The notes beneath the pieces are model-generated. The model had not been told where the DNA came from, ran no database searches, and saw nothing but the letters and a program-made list of their open reading frames with translations. 64,000 nt of DNA, taken from positions 122,691 through 186,690 of the forward strand of contig JASANZ010002271.1 in assembly GCA_030849805.1 (NCBI GenBank), read 5' to 3'. The translations under genes and the position numbers were made by a program. This document shows, one piece after another, positions 28,633-38,863 of this stretch (within the stretch, counting starts at the first letter, position 1; each line of letters begins with the position of its first letter). The stretch comes from Sergeia podlipaevii. Its lineage: Eukaryota; Euglenozoa; Kinetoplastea; Trypanosomatida; Trypanosomatidae.

Positions 28633-31110
28633 ATGGCTCCTAAGCGTAGAGTAGATAGCACTCCTCGCATTGCGACACCAAAGAAGGGGAGAGGCGAGAC
28701 GGTGGCAACGCCTTCGCCGGCAAAGCGCTCCGCCCGCAAAACCAAAGAAGAAGTTCTGGATGACGTGTCTTTTATGTCCTCTCCGCCTCCCCGCGAGGTG
28801 GAGTACCCGCCCGCGTCCTCGGAGAGCGACAATGATGATGGCGGTCACACAGAGGACACTCCGCACATGCATTCCTCGACTTCTTCAGATGACGGCGATG
28901 ACGAGAGCGGCAGCAACTACAACAACGAGCGTGAAGATGAGGTGATCTGGAGCGACGACGATGATGGCGAGGATGCCAACGCGATTATTCTCTTCCCCAA
29001 TGCTGAGGACCTAGACAACACCATTGACCTGGACGAGGAGGAGCGCATTATCCGGCTCGGCACCACTCAGAAACTCGATGAGAGCGACAGCAGCGAGGAT
29101 GAGGCAACGCTCAACCGTGTAGGTGACATCCCCCTTGAATGGTACAAGGACGAGGACCACATTGGTTACGATATTGAAGGAAAGAAGCTCATGAAGAGCG
29201 AGCGCTCCGCCCTTGAGAGGCTGCTGGAAGCCACAGATGACCCCAACCTGATGCGCACTATTCATGACACACTCCATGACCAGAAGAAAGTGCTCTCTAA
29301 CGCAGACCTCCAGGTCATCTTCAACCTCCTGCGCAACCGCACTACCAACTCGAACTACGATATGTACAAGGAGGTGCAGGAGGACACAGTGGAGTTTGAC
29401 CCTCTCAATCACCCGCTCGCTCGCGGTGGCGGCCCGTCGAAGGCCCGCTTCGTCCCTGCCCTGCATGACATGAAGGTAATCGCCAAGATGGTGCGCCGCT
29501 TGCGCCGCGAGGAGGCCGAGAAGAAAGCAAAGAAGGGCCTGGATGACGAAGACGACAAGCAGCCGGAAATCATCTGGGATGACGGCAAGGTGGAGATGGA
29601 CACGCACACACACTTCAAGTACCACAACCGTGTGCCCAAGCCCAAGGTCCCTCCCCCCGGCACCTATGAGAGTTACCGCCCTCCCGCGGAGTACCTTCCC
29701 AGTGAGAAAGCCAAGCAGCGCCAGGCACGCCTGCGTGCAATCGACCGTAAGGAGCACTTCCTGCCTCAGGCGTTTGATTCTCTCCGTCACGTCCCCTATT
29801 ACCATCACACGATCCAGGACCGGTACCAGCGGTGCCTTGATCTCGCCTTCTTCCCCCGCGCGCAGCGAACTCGCCTCGTAGTGGATCCCTCCAAGCTGCT
29901 GCCTGAGCTGCCTGACCCCAAGGACCTCCGACCTTATCCAGAGCGCCTCTCCTTCCAGTATAAGGGGCACACCGCAACCGTGCGTAGCGTGACGGTCAGC
30001 CCCAATGGACAGTATCTCGCAACGGGCTGTGACGACCACATGGTACGCGTGTACGAAGTCCTCACGGGCCGCCTCATGAAGCGCTACGACATGGGTGCCC
30101 CTGTGCAGCAGGTGGAGTTCTCCCCTGCCAAGTCGCTCAACCTTCTAGTGGCGGCCGTCGAGTACAGTCTCGTCTTCATTGTTCCCACGTTTGCTGCCCC
30201 TGCTGCCGTGAACGATCACACTGTGCGTTTCCTCCAGGCGCCAGGTCTCGCGGCTGGCGCGGATGGCCGTGTACCCGCCCATGTGGTGGCCGGCGAGGGC
30301 ACTCTGGGTGGTCGCAGCATCACGCAGGCCGCTGTGGATGCGGACGAATTGGCGCACGAGGCTACCGCGGACCTGCATGATATCGAGGAGCGTGAGAAGC
30401 GCGCTGAGTTTCTGGATGCCTCCGCGAAGGAGCGCAGTGCGGGTATTATCGTGAAGATCGCCATGCACGCCAAAGTGAAGCGCTTCACTTTTCACGCACG
30501 CGGCGACTACATGTGCGCGCTGTGCCCGAAGGATCACGTCAAGTACCGCCAGACCATCATGCTGCAGCTCTCTAAGCGCAAGGTGTTCTGTCCGTTCCGC
30601 AAGTTTGCTGAGGTGGTTACCGACTGCAAGTTCCACCCCCGCGAGCCGATGTTTTTTCTTTCCACCACCAACTCAGTCCGCTGTTACAATCTCATGGCGC
30701 ACAAGCTCCAGCGTCGGTACAAGGCCCCTGGTGGTATCACCACTGCTGTCAGCATCCACCCTGAGGGCGACAACTTCATTGTGGGTGACACCACTAGTCA
30801 CACCTCGTGGTACGACTGCGATTTCTCTGATAAGCCGTACAAGCGCATGCGCTCCCACAAGGGCGTTGTCAACGCCGTCGGCTTCCACCCAAACACCAAC
30901 GCCTACCCGCTCTTTGCCACTGGTGCGTCGGACGGCCAGGTGCACGTGTTCCACGGCATGGTGTACGACGACTATAATAAGAACGCCCTTGTTGTGCCTG
31001 TGAAGATTCTGAAGCACCGCCGCCCTGTGTACTCGCTCGCGTGGCACCCGACGCTGCCGTGGCTGTTCACGTCGACCGAGGATGGCATCGTAACGGCGTG
31101 GACGGAGTAA
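28633..31110 (+). CDS. ERB1: Erb1/BOP1 ribosome biogenesis protein
   Basis: An 825-residue nucleolar factor of the PeBoW complex (Pes1/Nop7-Bop1/Erb1-WDR12/Ytm1), needed for 27S pre-rRNA processing and assembly of the large ribosomal subunit. Seen: a basic N-terminus (APKRR, then KRSARK), an acidic Asp/Glu/Ser-rich region to about residue 160, the BOP1NT domain from about 164 (GDIPLEWYKDEDHIGYDIEG, a hallmark) to about 435, including FVPALHDMKVIAKMVRRLRR, and C-terminal WD40 repeats from about 441 (GHTATVRSVTVSPNGQYLAT) to the end (PWLFTSTEDGIVTAWTE). A non-conserved insertion occurs between WD repeats at about 520-600. The length is typical of the family. The ATG follows an A-run and is the natural start. 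Confidence 0.95.
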   Translation: MAPKRRVDSTPRIATPKKGRGETVATPSPAKRSARKTKEEVLDDVSFMSSPPPREVEYPPASSESDNDDGGHTEDTPHMHSSTSSDDGDDESGSNYNNEREDEVIWSDDDDGEDANAIILFPNAEDLDNTIDLDEEERIIRLGTTQKLDESDSSEDEATLNRVGDIPLEWYKDEDHIGYDIEGKKLMKSERSALERLLEATDDPNLMRTIHDTLHDQKKVLSNADLQVIFNLLRNRTTNSNYDMYKEVQEDTVEFDPLNHPLARGGGPSKARFVPALHDMKVIAKMVRRLRREEAEKKAKKGLDDEDDKQPEIIWDDGKVEMDTHTHFKYHNRVPKPKVPPPGTYESYRPPAEYLPSEKAKQRQARLRAIDRKEHFLPQAFDSLRHVPYYHHTIQDRYQRCLDLAFFPRAQRTRLVVDPSKLLPELPDPKDLRPYPERLSFQYKGHTATVRSVTVSPNGQYLATGCDDHMVRVYEVLTGRLMKRYDMGAPVQQVEFSPAKSLNLLVAAVEYSLVFIVPTFAAPAAVNDHTVRFLQAPGLAAGADGRVPAHVVAGEGTLGGRSITQAAVDADELAHEATADLHDIEEREKRAEFLDASAKERSAGIIVKIAMHAKVKRFTFHARGDYMCALCPKDHVKYRQTIMLQLSKRKVFCPFRKFAEVVTDCKFHPREPMFFLSTTNSVRCYNLMAHKLQRRYKAPGGITTAVSIHPEGDNFIVGDTTSHTSWYDCDFSDKPYKRMRSHKGVVNAVGFHPNTNAYPLFATGASDGQVHVFHGMVYDDYNKNALVVPVKILKHRRPVYSLAWHPTLPWLFTSTEDGIVTAWTE

Positions 31111-32005
31111 TGCCCCTTGTGGATGGTTAGTTTGGTGGTCGGAGTGATCTGTCTCCCTTCGCACTATATCTGGATCGATTTATTGTTTTTTCCTCTCTTT
31201 TTTTTTCTTATTATTACTGACGAACGTTGGATGTGTCGACGCAGTGATAGTCAGAATGCATTAGTGGAGATATTCTCGCTGCCTGCTTCTTCCCACGCCT
31301 CCCTCTCCCCTCCCATGTCTCTTCATTTTTTTTTCTTTTGAGATATGGTGAGTGTACTCTTTGTTCTTCGACGCTTGTTTTTTAGTTTATTTTAATTGCT
31401 TTTTCTCTACGTCTTAATTGTTATCATTTTTATTATTCAACTGTATTAGTGAGGCAGCAATTTAACAACAGAAAAAAAAAGCACGGCAGAAGGCAGAGGG
31501 GGAGATAAAGAAGAGAATGCACGTGCCGCAGAGCGTAGGAGGGCGAAGATAATTACACGGGTAAGTGAAAGCATTGATTTATATATATAAATATAATTCA
31601 ATGACATAATAAAATGATTGTTCTACATTTAAAAAAAAAAAAAAATCACACAGAAAAGGAAGAAGCACAGCTGATTTACAGAAAGAAGGGCCCCACAGTA
31701 TGTTGTGCCAGCAAGTGTCATTAGTGCTCTATCCGCAGCAAAGTAAAGCCACAGAAGGGTTTCTGCGTATGGCCCGGAGTTCCTGGATATTGCCTACGTT
31801 AAATAAAGCATCAATATTTGCGCTGAAACTGATTGAAAAAAAAAAATAAGAAAATCTGAATATATATATATAGTCGACTGTAGCATATTTTTTGTTCTTT
31901 TTTTCTTCCTATTATTGATGGCTCTTCCAACTTTTTAACAGCGCATTAGTCGACACAAACAAGCAAAGGAGAGGGAAAAAAAAAAGGCTAGTCAAAGGAA
32001 TAGGA
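31111..32005. other. Intergenic spacer
   Basis: A 0.9 kb spacer with a TTTAAAAAA junction near 31629-31645, a short (TA)n at about 31859-31872 and T-rich tracts. No gene seen. Confidence 0.6.
31888..31941 (+). promoter_or_regulatory. Candidate trans-splice acceptor for the RCC1-repeat gene
   Basis: A T-rich tract, then TTTTTAACAG with AG at 31940-31941; about 64 nt before the ATG at 32006. Confidence 0.5.
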
Positions 32006-33931
32006 ATGGCGACCGCGGCTAGCTCACGGACCGTTGTCGCGGTATGTGGGTGTGGGCATGAAGGCCGCCTTGGTCTCGGTACACCAACAACCCTCAATGA
32101 AGTTCAATCCATCTCTGCCATTACCCCAATTCCCTTCTTCCTTCGGTCGACACAAGCAGAAGGGAAGGCAGGAAACAGCTCACTGAACGGTGATAACGAT
32201 GATGTCGGTACAGTGCTCAGCATCCACTGCGGTGCGTACCACACCATCGCACGCACTACCACCGGTCTGTATGGGTGGGGTGCCAACGACTGTGGGCAGT
32301 TGGGCCTTGGCAAGTCCAGCAGCAGCGGGGCGATTTTCCATAGCCCCACCCGCCTCACGTTTTTTGATCAACTCAGAAGGCAAGAAAAGACAAGGGCCGT
32401 AACAGTAGGAGATGAAGATGAAGTGGTAATGGAGGTGAGCTGTGGCGGCGGTCACTCCCTCGTGCGCACCACGCGTGCTCTTTATGCGACTGGTGTCAAC
32501 GAGTACGGCCAGCTAGGGCTCGGGCACTCTGCAGAGGTGTTCACGTGGGAGCGGGTCTGCACACTGCCGGTGATGGCGTGGGGGCTGGATGACGGAGACG
32601 CGGGAAGTGGTGTTCCGCTGCTTCAAGGAAACATCACACACATTAGCTGCGGGACCCATCACACTCTCATTGCGTGGTGTGATGCCTTTCTTCTGGTGAG
32701 CGAGAAATTTGGGGAGAACGAAGACGCACGTGGTACGGAGGCGGGGAGGAAGCGGCTGCGGTACTACCCAGCTCTTGTGACTGCGTGCGGTAAAGGTGAC
32801 TATGGTGAGCTCGGGTATGACGCCGAGGTGTGGCAGGTGCACCGCTCGCGTGATCAGCGAGTACACGCCTCCCTGGTAGGTGCAGCGCAGCGGCGGCAGA
32901 TGGCTGGCACGGCGCTCTCCGCCGGCAGTCATCCTAGTGATGAAGGGGAAATGGGGGGTGGTGAACCATACGAAGTTCTTTGTGGCACCAGGAGCAACCC
33001 ATACGCGGCCAAGTGGAAAGCAAAGCAGAAGGAGCGGCGGCCAGAGTTCTACAGTGCGGTGCTACGTCCTGCACTGGTGGCAGCCCTGGAGGAGGCCGCT
33101 ATTTCACTGAACAAGTCGGTGGACGTCGCGCATTTAGTAGGTAGAGAGTGTGTGGCTCTGGCAGCCGCTGCGCCTTGTGCCATGGGTGGGGATCAGGAAC
33201 TGATGAAAGAGACGACAAAGACGCCGCCTTGGCAAGTGGATGAGCTGCGCGCTATGCACATGCACTCCGCAGTGACACTGCAGCGGCGCCACGACAGCAA
33301 CTCCTCCTCAGCAGCAGGAGCAGCAGCAGCGGCGGCGGTGGTGCGTGTCACGCTGCATTGGGGATGTTTCTACTGCAACGAAGTAGAGGACAACACCTCG
33401 TCTATCCCCCGTCCCATTGCTACGGTGGAGGCTACCGCTAAGGAGGATGCCCCTCCCCACGCGGACATACGGGCTCACGCTGGTAATGAAATGCTAGTCC
33501 GTTACTATACACACAAAGCAGCTGACCAAACGGCAGCTCATGAGCCTCCATTCATTGCGCAAGTCATGGGCTCCGGTGTGCTGGGCCTCGGTGATGACGA
33601 CAGTTTTGAGAAGGACTGGGTCTTGCTGCCCCTCTCAGTAGACGATGTAGCCAACACGTCGGTAGTGAGTGTCGTAGGAAGAGACCATTGCCTTCTCGCT
33701 CTCACTGCTAGCCATCATTTGGGTGCCGTCGTAGCCACCGTGTTTGGGTTTGGTGACAACCTGCATGGTCAGCTAGGGGTCTCTAATGGTGAGGATAGTG
33801 TCACTGCTCCTGTCTCTGTGTTGAAAGTCGGGGACGTACTCAACGAAGAATGGGTGGTGGAGGCTATTCGAGATGTAGGTGCAGGAGCGAGACACTCTGT
33901 ATTCTTGATTGATGTACATCACAAGGAATAG
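32006..33931 (+). CDS. RCC1-repeat (beta-propeller) protein
   Basis: A 641-residue protein with RCC1-type repeats, a seven-bladed propeller used as a Ran exchange factor or, more often, as a general binding platform. Seen: repeat signatures CGCGHEGRLGLGTPTTL near 13, YGWGANDCGQLGLG near 89, YATGVNEYGQLGLG near 160, ACGKGDYGELGYD near 258 and FGFGDNLHGQLGVS near 579. Between some blades are the turns HTIARTTTGL, HSLVRTTRAL and HTLIAWCDAF. A long stretch (about 290-500) breaks the propeller and has an Ala run near 437. The substitutions and insertion make a role as Ran-GEF unlikely. Partner and place in the cell are unknown. Confidence 0.85.
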   Translation: MATAASSRTVVAVCGCGHEGRLGLGTPTTLNEVQSISAITPIPFFLRSTQAEGKAGNSSLNGDNDDVGTVLSIHCGAYHTIARTTTGLYGWGANDCGQLGLGKSSSSGAIFHSPTRLTFFDQLRRQEKTRAVTVGDEDEVVMEVSCGGGHSLVRTTRALYATGVNEYGQLGLGHSAEVFTWERVCTLPVMAWGLDDGDAGSGVPLLQGNITHISCGTHHTLIAWCDAFLLVSEKFGENEDARGTEAGRKRLRYYPALVTACGKGDYGELGYDAEVWQVHRSRDQRVHASLVGAAQRRQMAGTALSAGSHPSDEGEMGGGEPYEVLCGTRSNPYAAKWKAKQKERRPEFYSAVLRPALVAALEEAAISLNKSVDVAHLVGRECVALAAAAPCAMGGDQELMKETTKTPPWQVDELRAMHMHSAVTLQRRHDSNSSSAAGAAAAAAVVRVTLHWGCFYCNEVEDNTSSIPRPIATVEATAKEDAPPHADIRAHAGNEMLVRYYTHKAADQTAAHEPPFIAQVMGSGVLGLGDDDSFEKDWVLLPLSVDDVANTSVVSVVGRDHCLLALTASHHLGAVVATVFGFGDNLHGQLGVSNGEDSVTAPVSVLKVGDVLNEEWVVEAIRDVGAGARHSVFLIDVHHKE

Positions 33932-34352
33932 AGAGAAAGCTTGGGTAGCTTTGCTTGCTTGTTTGGTGTTGTTGTTATGCCATTGTGGATGGCTATGGCA
34001 ATCGATGTAGTTGCATTTCTCCCCCCTCCCCCCACCCTCCTCTACTTCCCCATACACTCCGAATGGGAGATATTCTGGATGCACAGAGAGAATCAGCGAA
34101 AACAAAGTTTTACTTTTTGTATGCGAAATGTTGCTGTTGTTTTCATTTTCTTCTCTTCTCTTCTGCAAATGTGAGCGAAATCGAAGATAAACGTTTTTTT
34201 TTTTAAAAAAAAAGGGAATGTATTCCATGCACTTGCCCTCCTCTTTGCACTGACTCTTTCTTCCCTCTCTCTTCTTTCTTTTCCTCTCTCTCTCTCCCCC
34301 CCCCCTCCACCACCACCACCTTTCAAAAAGATAATTGTAGCGCTTGAAAGGC
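33932..34352. other. Intergenic spacer
   Basis: A 0.42 kb spacer. A T-to-A homopolymer junction lies at about 34194-34213, followed by the strong polypyrimidine tract of the next gene. Confidence 0.6.
34255..34330 (+). promoter_or_regulatory. Strong polypyrimidine tract and splice acceptor
   Basis: An almost continuous C/T run of over 50 bases is followed by a CAC-rich stretch and TTTCAAAAAG with AG at 34329-34330. The ATG at 34353 comes 22 nt later, so the longer frame from a TTG at 34344 is not needed. Confidence 0.6.
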
Positions 34353-36515
34353 ATGAGACAACAAGTGCTATTGTGGCGGCGGAGCGGCCTGCTTGGCTTC
34401 CCCACCTTCTCATCCTCAGCATTTCGAGGGACTCTAGGTCGCGGCGCCTGCTCTACCTCTGCCTTCTCCTCCGCAGAGACACAGATATTCCCCACTGGCA
34501 CTTCCAGCGCGGATCTCTTTGCTCGCACACGCATGTTATGCTGTGCTCGTACCTCTACTTTGTCTCTAGGAATGGCAAGCAGTAAGGCACCCCTCAAAGA
34601 AGCAGCGACGGTAGCAACCGCAGCAGTAGCGCATTCGAAAGATGACGCTGCTCAGCCAGTTGACCCTGCCTTTATTCTGGAACTGAAGGAGCTCCTCATT
34701 CGATCTACGCCGAACGCATGGCACCCTATTGCAGAGCTGTACACCGAGATACCAACCGCCTCAAGGCGTGCCTATGTGAAGCCACATAAGACCTTGATGA
34801 ATGTGCTTCGCAAATCGCAGAACGAGCTACAAGTGCACATGAATGAGGCTGGTACTCACTTTGCTATTGGCGCAACTGCACCACTGGACAGCACCGAGAC
34901 GCAGCGCGCCACCTCATCGTCGTCTGTTTCATCATCGCCACCTCCCGCCTCTAGCGAAAAGATGGGCACAAGTATTCCTGTTAGCACGCCAACGCGCGCC
35001 GCCCCATTGATTGTAAATTCTCCCGATCGCTTCGTTGACTTTTATTATGACGTCCAGCTTACAAAGTTCCCCGCACCACCGGCAGACTTCGACGTCACGC
35101 CATCCGCGCTCCCCTCTGCGCGTGGCACGGAGGATGGCACGGTCATTGCTCTGAGATCTTTTCTTGCCTTCATCCCGCCTTTCTTTGTCCCCATGTCTGA
35201 GGTGCTCGCCCGCATGCCAGGCTACGCGGAGGGGCACATTATCAAGTACTTCAGTACAAAGGCAATGGAAATTGTGAATGTGGGAGAGCGACGCTTTGTG
35301 CGGCTCTACGGTGGCTACGCTAAGCTGAGCTTGGAAGGCTGTGAGGTGGCAGAGGAAGCGTTTGCGCACTATAGGCCGGATATTTCTCTCGCGGCCGCGT
35401 TTGCCACGGCTTTTGGTGGAGTGACAAACAAGTGGATGCCTCTCGAGTTGTTGCTCAAGAGGGCAGACCCACGAGCGGTCGCGCGGCTACCATTTTTAGG
35501 CCCAGAGGCAATTATCTACTTTGCGCAGATGCAGCACCTATTTAAGTTTGCCTCCGGGAATGACGGCGGGGCTGTTTTGCTGCTTGACCCAGGCAGCGTT
35601 GTGGATTTGACTTGTGAGACGACACCGACGCCGAAGAGCTGCAACTATCTACTAAGCAAGGTGCCACTTGACGGCAGTGTTGATCTCAGCGAGTTGCAGG
35701 CCACCATCCCCGATCACCTCATGAAGGAAATCAAGGACTTCTTTGGTGACTTGCCATCCTTCTTCAAGACACATGGACAGGTGTTTCACATGCCCCCAGA
35801 TGCGAGTGTGGTGATGCGAGAGTCGTACCGGAATCGGTTGTATGTCGCCTCGCTACCTCTTGAAGAACAGCTGGAAATTGCGATCAAGCGCCACAACAAG
35901 ACCCGTGTGCGAGCAATTCGACGTCGAATTGCTTTCCGCGACAACCCCTCCCATCCTTTTCACGACCCCGACAACCTGGCGCAAGAGATTAGCAAGTACC
36001 TGCCGCATCGGGGTCACGTCCTTCTCAAACATTTTCTCAAGAAAAACATTCCTGAGGAGCTGCTTAACTACTTGCCTGCCAAGATATACAATTTCTTCTC
36101 CAACTATCCGCAGTACTTTCAGCAATTCGAGTATCAGCAGGCTGGCACGTGGTGTGTTTGCAGGGTAGGCTTGCCCCTCCCCCGTGGGGTGATTAGAAAA
36201 GAGTTCTCTGAAGCGGACCTCCTGCAGCTTGTCGCTGAATACGTGCAGACGAGAGCCACAGGACGGCCCTGCACGGATGTGTATCTAAACCTTCCCCGTG
36301 GAGCGCAGGATGTCATTAAGAAGAAACACGGCGGCATCTACCACTTCGTTGTGAAGTATCCTCAGTATTTTAATGTGGTGCTCGGCAGTGACACGGAAAA
36401 CGCGAAGAGCAGCGCTGTTATCCACCTGCTGCAGCTGCCACCTGTGGCGGCCTCCTCAAGCGATGGTGGTGCAGGTCACTTGGACAGTGATGCAATAGAA
36501 AATGACGACGAATGA
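34353..36515 (+). CDS. Probable mitochondrial protein of about six winged-helix-like modules
   Basis: A 720-residue protein I do not recognise. Seen: residues 1-75 are rich in Arg, Ser, Leu and Phe with almost no acids, as in a mitochondrial presequence. The rest appears to be repeats of a module of about 60-70 residues: a helix with Leu/Val spacing, a proline, a helix ending 'hP.....', then an aromatic-rich end. Ends include LMNVLRKSQNELQVH (104-173), IIKYFSTKAMEIVNV (263-322), IIYFAQMQHLFKFA (345-412), IKDFFGDLPSFFKTHGQVF (430-485), IYNFFSNYPQYFQQF (543-607) and IYHFVVKYPQYFNVV (619-678). A basic helix (residues 506-535) precedes the fifth. The repeated helix-helix-strand character suggests winged-helix folds and nucleic-acid binding. 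Participation in kinetoplast RNA processing or mitoribosome assembly is inference only. Confidence 0.6.
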   Translation: MRQQVLLWRRSGLLGFPTFSSSAFRGTLGRGACSTSAFSSAETQIFPTGTSSADLFARTRMLCCARTSTLSLGMASSKAPLKEAATVATAAVAHSKDDAAQPVDPAFILELKELLIRSTPNAWHPIAELYTEIPTASRRAYVKPHKTLMNVLRKSQNELQVHMNEAGTHFAIGATAPLDSTETQRATSSSSVSSSPPPASSEKMGTSIPVSTPTRAAPLIVNSPDRFVDFYYDVQLTKFPAPPADFDVTPSALPSARGTEDGTVIALRSFLAFIPPFFVPMSEVLARMPGYAEGHIIKYFSTKAMEIVNVGERRFVRLYGGYAKLSLEGCEVAEEAFAHYRPDISLAAAFATAFGGVTNKWMPLELLLKRADPRAVARLPFLGPEAIIYFAQMQHLFKFASGNDGGAVLLLDPGSVVDLTCETTPTPKSCNYLLSKVPLDGSVDLSELQATIPDHLMKEIKDFFGDLPSFFKTHGQVFHMPPDASVVMRESYRNRLYVASLPLEEQLEIAIKRHNKTRVRAIRRRIAFRDNPSHPFHDPDNLAQEISKYLPHRGHVLLKHFLKKNIPEELLNYLPAKIYNFFSNYPQYFQQFEYQQAGTWCVCRVGLPLPRGVIRKEFSEADLLQLVAEYVQTRATGRPCTDVYLNLPRGAQDVIKKKHGGIYHFVVKYPQYFNVVLGSDTENAKSSAVIHLLQLPPVAASSSDGGAGHLDSDAIENDDE

Positions 36516-36584
36516 TGAGGGCGGGTCCAACAGCAATGAGAGTAAGGAGCTGCGGCGGCAGCAGTAGTAAAATCAAACCAAGAG

Positions 36585-36620
36585 AGGAGAAGGAGATGGA
36601 GAAGGAGATGGAGAAGGAGA
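36585..36620. repeat. 12-bp tandem repeat, about three copies
   Basis: The unit GGAGAAGGAGAT is repeated about three times in the probable 3'UTR of the modular protein gene. Confidence 0.75.
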
Positions 36621-36868
36621 GAGGGGGATATCGTTGTGATCGATGAGGGTGATCTCTGAACTGGCATGTAGAGGGTGTGAGAGAGAGGGAAGAACTGTGG
36701 CAGCTACTTAGCCGCCTTGATCACCGCTATCATTACTTTTTTACAGAAGTTTACATATTTATTGTGTGAATGTGTGAGTCGATATACATGAAATTACTGT
36801 ATATTTATCTATCCACGTGTGTCCCATACACAGGAAGACCTTTTCAGTGACACTGTATAATACTCAAC

Positions 36869-36925
36869 TTCCCTTTATTGTTTTCCTTTTTTTTTCACTA
36901 CTGCTATTGATTACTTTGCGACTAG
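36869..36925 (+). promoter_or_regulatory. Candidate trans-splice acceptor for the LRR gene
   Basis: A T/C tract, then GCGACTAG with AG at 36924-36925, leaving a 5'UTR of about 69 nt made largely of CA and TA repeats. Confidence 0.5.
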
Positions 36926-36933
36926 TCTACTGA

Positions 36934-36965
<32 letters not shown>

Positions 36966-36994
36966 CGTATACGCATACATACATTTACATATAC

Positions 36995-38863
36995 ATGCAA
37001 GTGACGCTCTCTGGGCGAGGCCTAGAGTCCTTTGACCCAAGTAGTTTTGTTCTCGGCGACGATGCCGAGCAGCAGAGCGTGCTGCACGTCAAGCATCTTG
37101 ATCTTTCTCACAACTCTCTGCCTTCCATCACCGGGCTTGAAGGTCTCACTCGCCTGGACACTCTCAACTTATCGTATAACGGGCTGAAAGGTCTTGACGG
37201 AGGCCTCCCCCTCTCCCTTTCACAGCTGGATGCCTCACATAATGACCTGACATCTCTGCAAAACGGCGCTCTTCTGCCGCTTCAGCAACTCCAGCTCCTG
37301 GTGATTTCGTATAACCGCCTGACCGACCTGCACGGCGTGCCAGACATCACCCATGCCTTACGTGTCGTAGACGCAAGTAATAATAGACTAGAGACTCTCG
37401 CTGGACTCGAGCGGTGCCAGCACCTGGAGGAGCTGTATGTCGCGCACAATCTGATCAAGGAGGTGGTGGATGTAGCCCCTATTCGCGCTTTGAATAAACT
37501 ACGAGTGTTGACGCTCACGGGTAACCCGCTTGTGCTACGTAAGAAGCAGGTGGCGACGTTGAAGCAGATTCTTCCAGCCTCGCTCGAGAGAGACGATCTA
37601 CCCATGCTCGGAGCAATGAGCAGCAGCAGCGTGAATACCTCCGTGCAGTCCTCGGCCTCGGGTCAGCAGGACCACCAACCGCAGCGGCAACCACAACGAG
37701 GGCCATTGTCGCAGATGAATAGTAGTGTGGTGAGCACAAGCGATACTCTCAACGAAATCAACATGAGCGCTGGTAGTCACAACGTAAGTAACATCACCGT
37801 GGAATGTCTCGAGGCAACCGCTATCGGGAAAACAGCAGCAGCGGCAGATTCTCTCCTAAAGTCTAAAGAAGGGGGGCACTCACCGTATGAGCGGAGATCA
37901 CTGCCACAAGAACCGGCTCCTGTTCCTCAGCTCCGCCCATGCTCTACGACGCTATTTACAGAAGACGCGTGTGGTGGTCGGCCTCACGCCAGCGCCATGA
38001 AGAAGATAATGGGGCCTGCTGCAAAGCTTGCTGGTCCCTCCTCTTCAGCCCCTCTGCATCGCGGTCATGGCTCCGAGAGTGACGCTCTTTCACGATCATC
38101 GCCTCCTCTTCCCCTTTCACCTGAAGCTGCTGCTGTTCACCCGGCAGAGGTGGCCGCTCTGCACGAGGCGTTGCAGCGTGTCACGGCGGAACGAGATGCG
38201 TACCGGTTGCACGCCCAGCAGCTCCAACGCTACGCGGATCAGCTAGAGGAGTACCTCAGCAAGCAGAGCGAAGCGACGGCACTTGTGTTACGAATCAATG
38301 ATCAAATTCAGACACGGATGCAGTTTGGCAAGTTGGGAGTTGGTGATAATGGCAATCGTAGCGTGGGAAGCAGCGGCAGTGGCAGCAACCGCAACATCAA
38401 TGAGGTGGGAAAGGCATATAGAAAGGATGCTATGGCAGATGCGAGGTCAGCAAGCGCTGATTTTAGCGCGTTTGATTCCTCTATGCGTAGGGCAGCCACT
38501 AGTGCCCCAAGCATTCCTATTGAGAATCGTGTGACTCCGCGAGGTCCTCCGCCGCTGGCTCCGCAGCGCACGCGCAGCAATACTGGCCGCAGCCCCAGCA
38601 TCAACCACTCGCTTGCGAATACGAGTACTGGCACGTGTAACGATGGCGGCGTTAACAGCAGTCACAACAGTGGGCACGGAGCAGTGGCGTGGAGCTCTTG
38701 TGGAGCATTGCCTTCATCTTCGTCTCCTTCTGATGTTGCTACGGCGCATACGGAGCCGCTGAGCCAACACAAAGCGGAGGCGGCGGCGAGTCCCCTCTCA
38801 CGACGTCAGGTAGCCGCACAGTTGATGGCAAGACTCCGACAGAAGCAGCAGCAGCATTTGTAG
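36995..38863 (+). CDS. Leucine-rich repeat protein (SDS22-like repeats) with coiled coil
   Basis: A 622-residue protein. Seen: residues 35-195 hold about six LRR units of the short SDS22 type, for example VKHLDLSHNSLPSITGLEGL, LDTLNLSYNGLKGL, LQLLVISYNRLTDLHGVPDI, LRVVDASNNRLETLAGLE and LEELYVAHNLIKEV, closed by a cap with LRVLTLTGNPLVLRK. Residues 200-370 are low complexity. A coiled coil spans about 378-430 (ALHEALQRVTAERDAYRLHAQQLQ). The remainder is Ser/Asn/Gly-rich with a basic, Gln-rich end. SDS22-type LRR plus coiled coil is common in flagellar, basal-body and phosphatase-regulating proteins; no specific function can be assigned. The ATG lies just after a CA/TA repeat, and the first LRR strand follows soon after. 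Confidence 0.85.
   Translation: MQVTLSGRGLESFDPSSFVLGDDAEQQSVLHVKHLDLSHNSLPSITGLEGLTRLDTLNLSYNGLKGLDGGLPLSLSQLDASHNDLTSLQNGALLPLQQLQLLVISYNRLTDLHGVPDITHALRVVDASNNRLETLAGLERCQHLEELYVAHNLIKEVVDVAPIRALNKLRVLTLTGNPLVLRKKQVATLKQILPASLERDDLPMLGAMSSSSVNTSVQSSASGQQDHQPQRQPQRGPLSQMNSSVVSTSDTLNEINMSAGSHNVSNITVECLEATAIGKTAAAADSLLKSKEGGHSPYERRSLPQEPAPVPQLRPCSTTLFTEDACGGRPHASAMKKIMGPAAKLAGPSSSAPLHRGHGSESDALSRSSPPLPLSPEAAAVHPAEVAALHEALQRVTAERDAYRLHAQQLQRYADQLEEYLSKQSEATALVLRINDQIQTRMQFGKLGVGDNGNRSVGSSGSGSNRNINEVGKAYRKDAMADARSASADFSAFDSSMRRAATSAPSIPIENRVTPRGPPPLAPQRTRSNTGRSPSINHSLANTSTGTCNDGGVNSSHNSGHGAVAWSSCGALPSSSSPSDVATAHTEPLSQHKAEAAASPLSRRQVAAQLMARLRQKQQQHL

Larger units (their letters stand above)
36516..36994. 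other. Intergenic spacer
   Basis: A 0.48 kb spacer with a 12-bp tandem repeat (36585-36620), a T-rich tract, and (CA)n/(TA)n at 36937-36966 immediately before the LRR gene. Confidence 0.6.

Noticed and set aside
29011..30039. 342-codon open frame on the - strand
   Set aside because: Antisense to Erb1; no recognisable motif, while the + strand match is strong.
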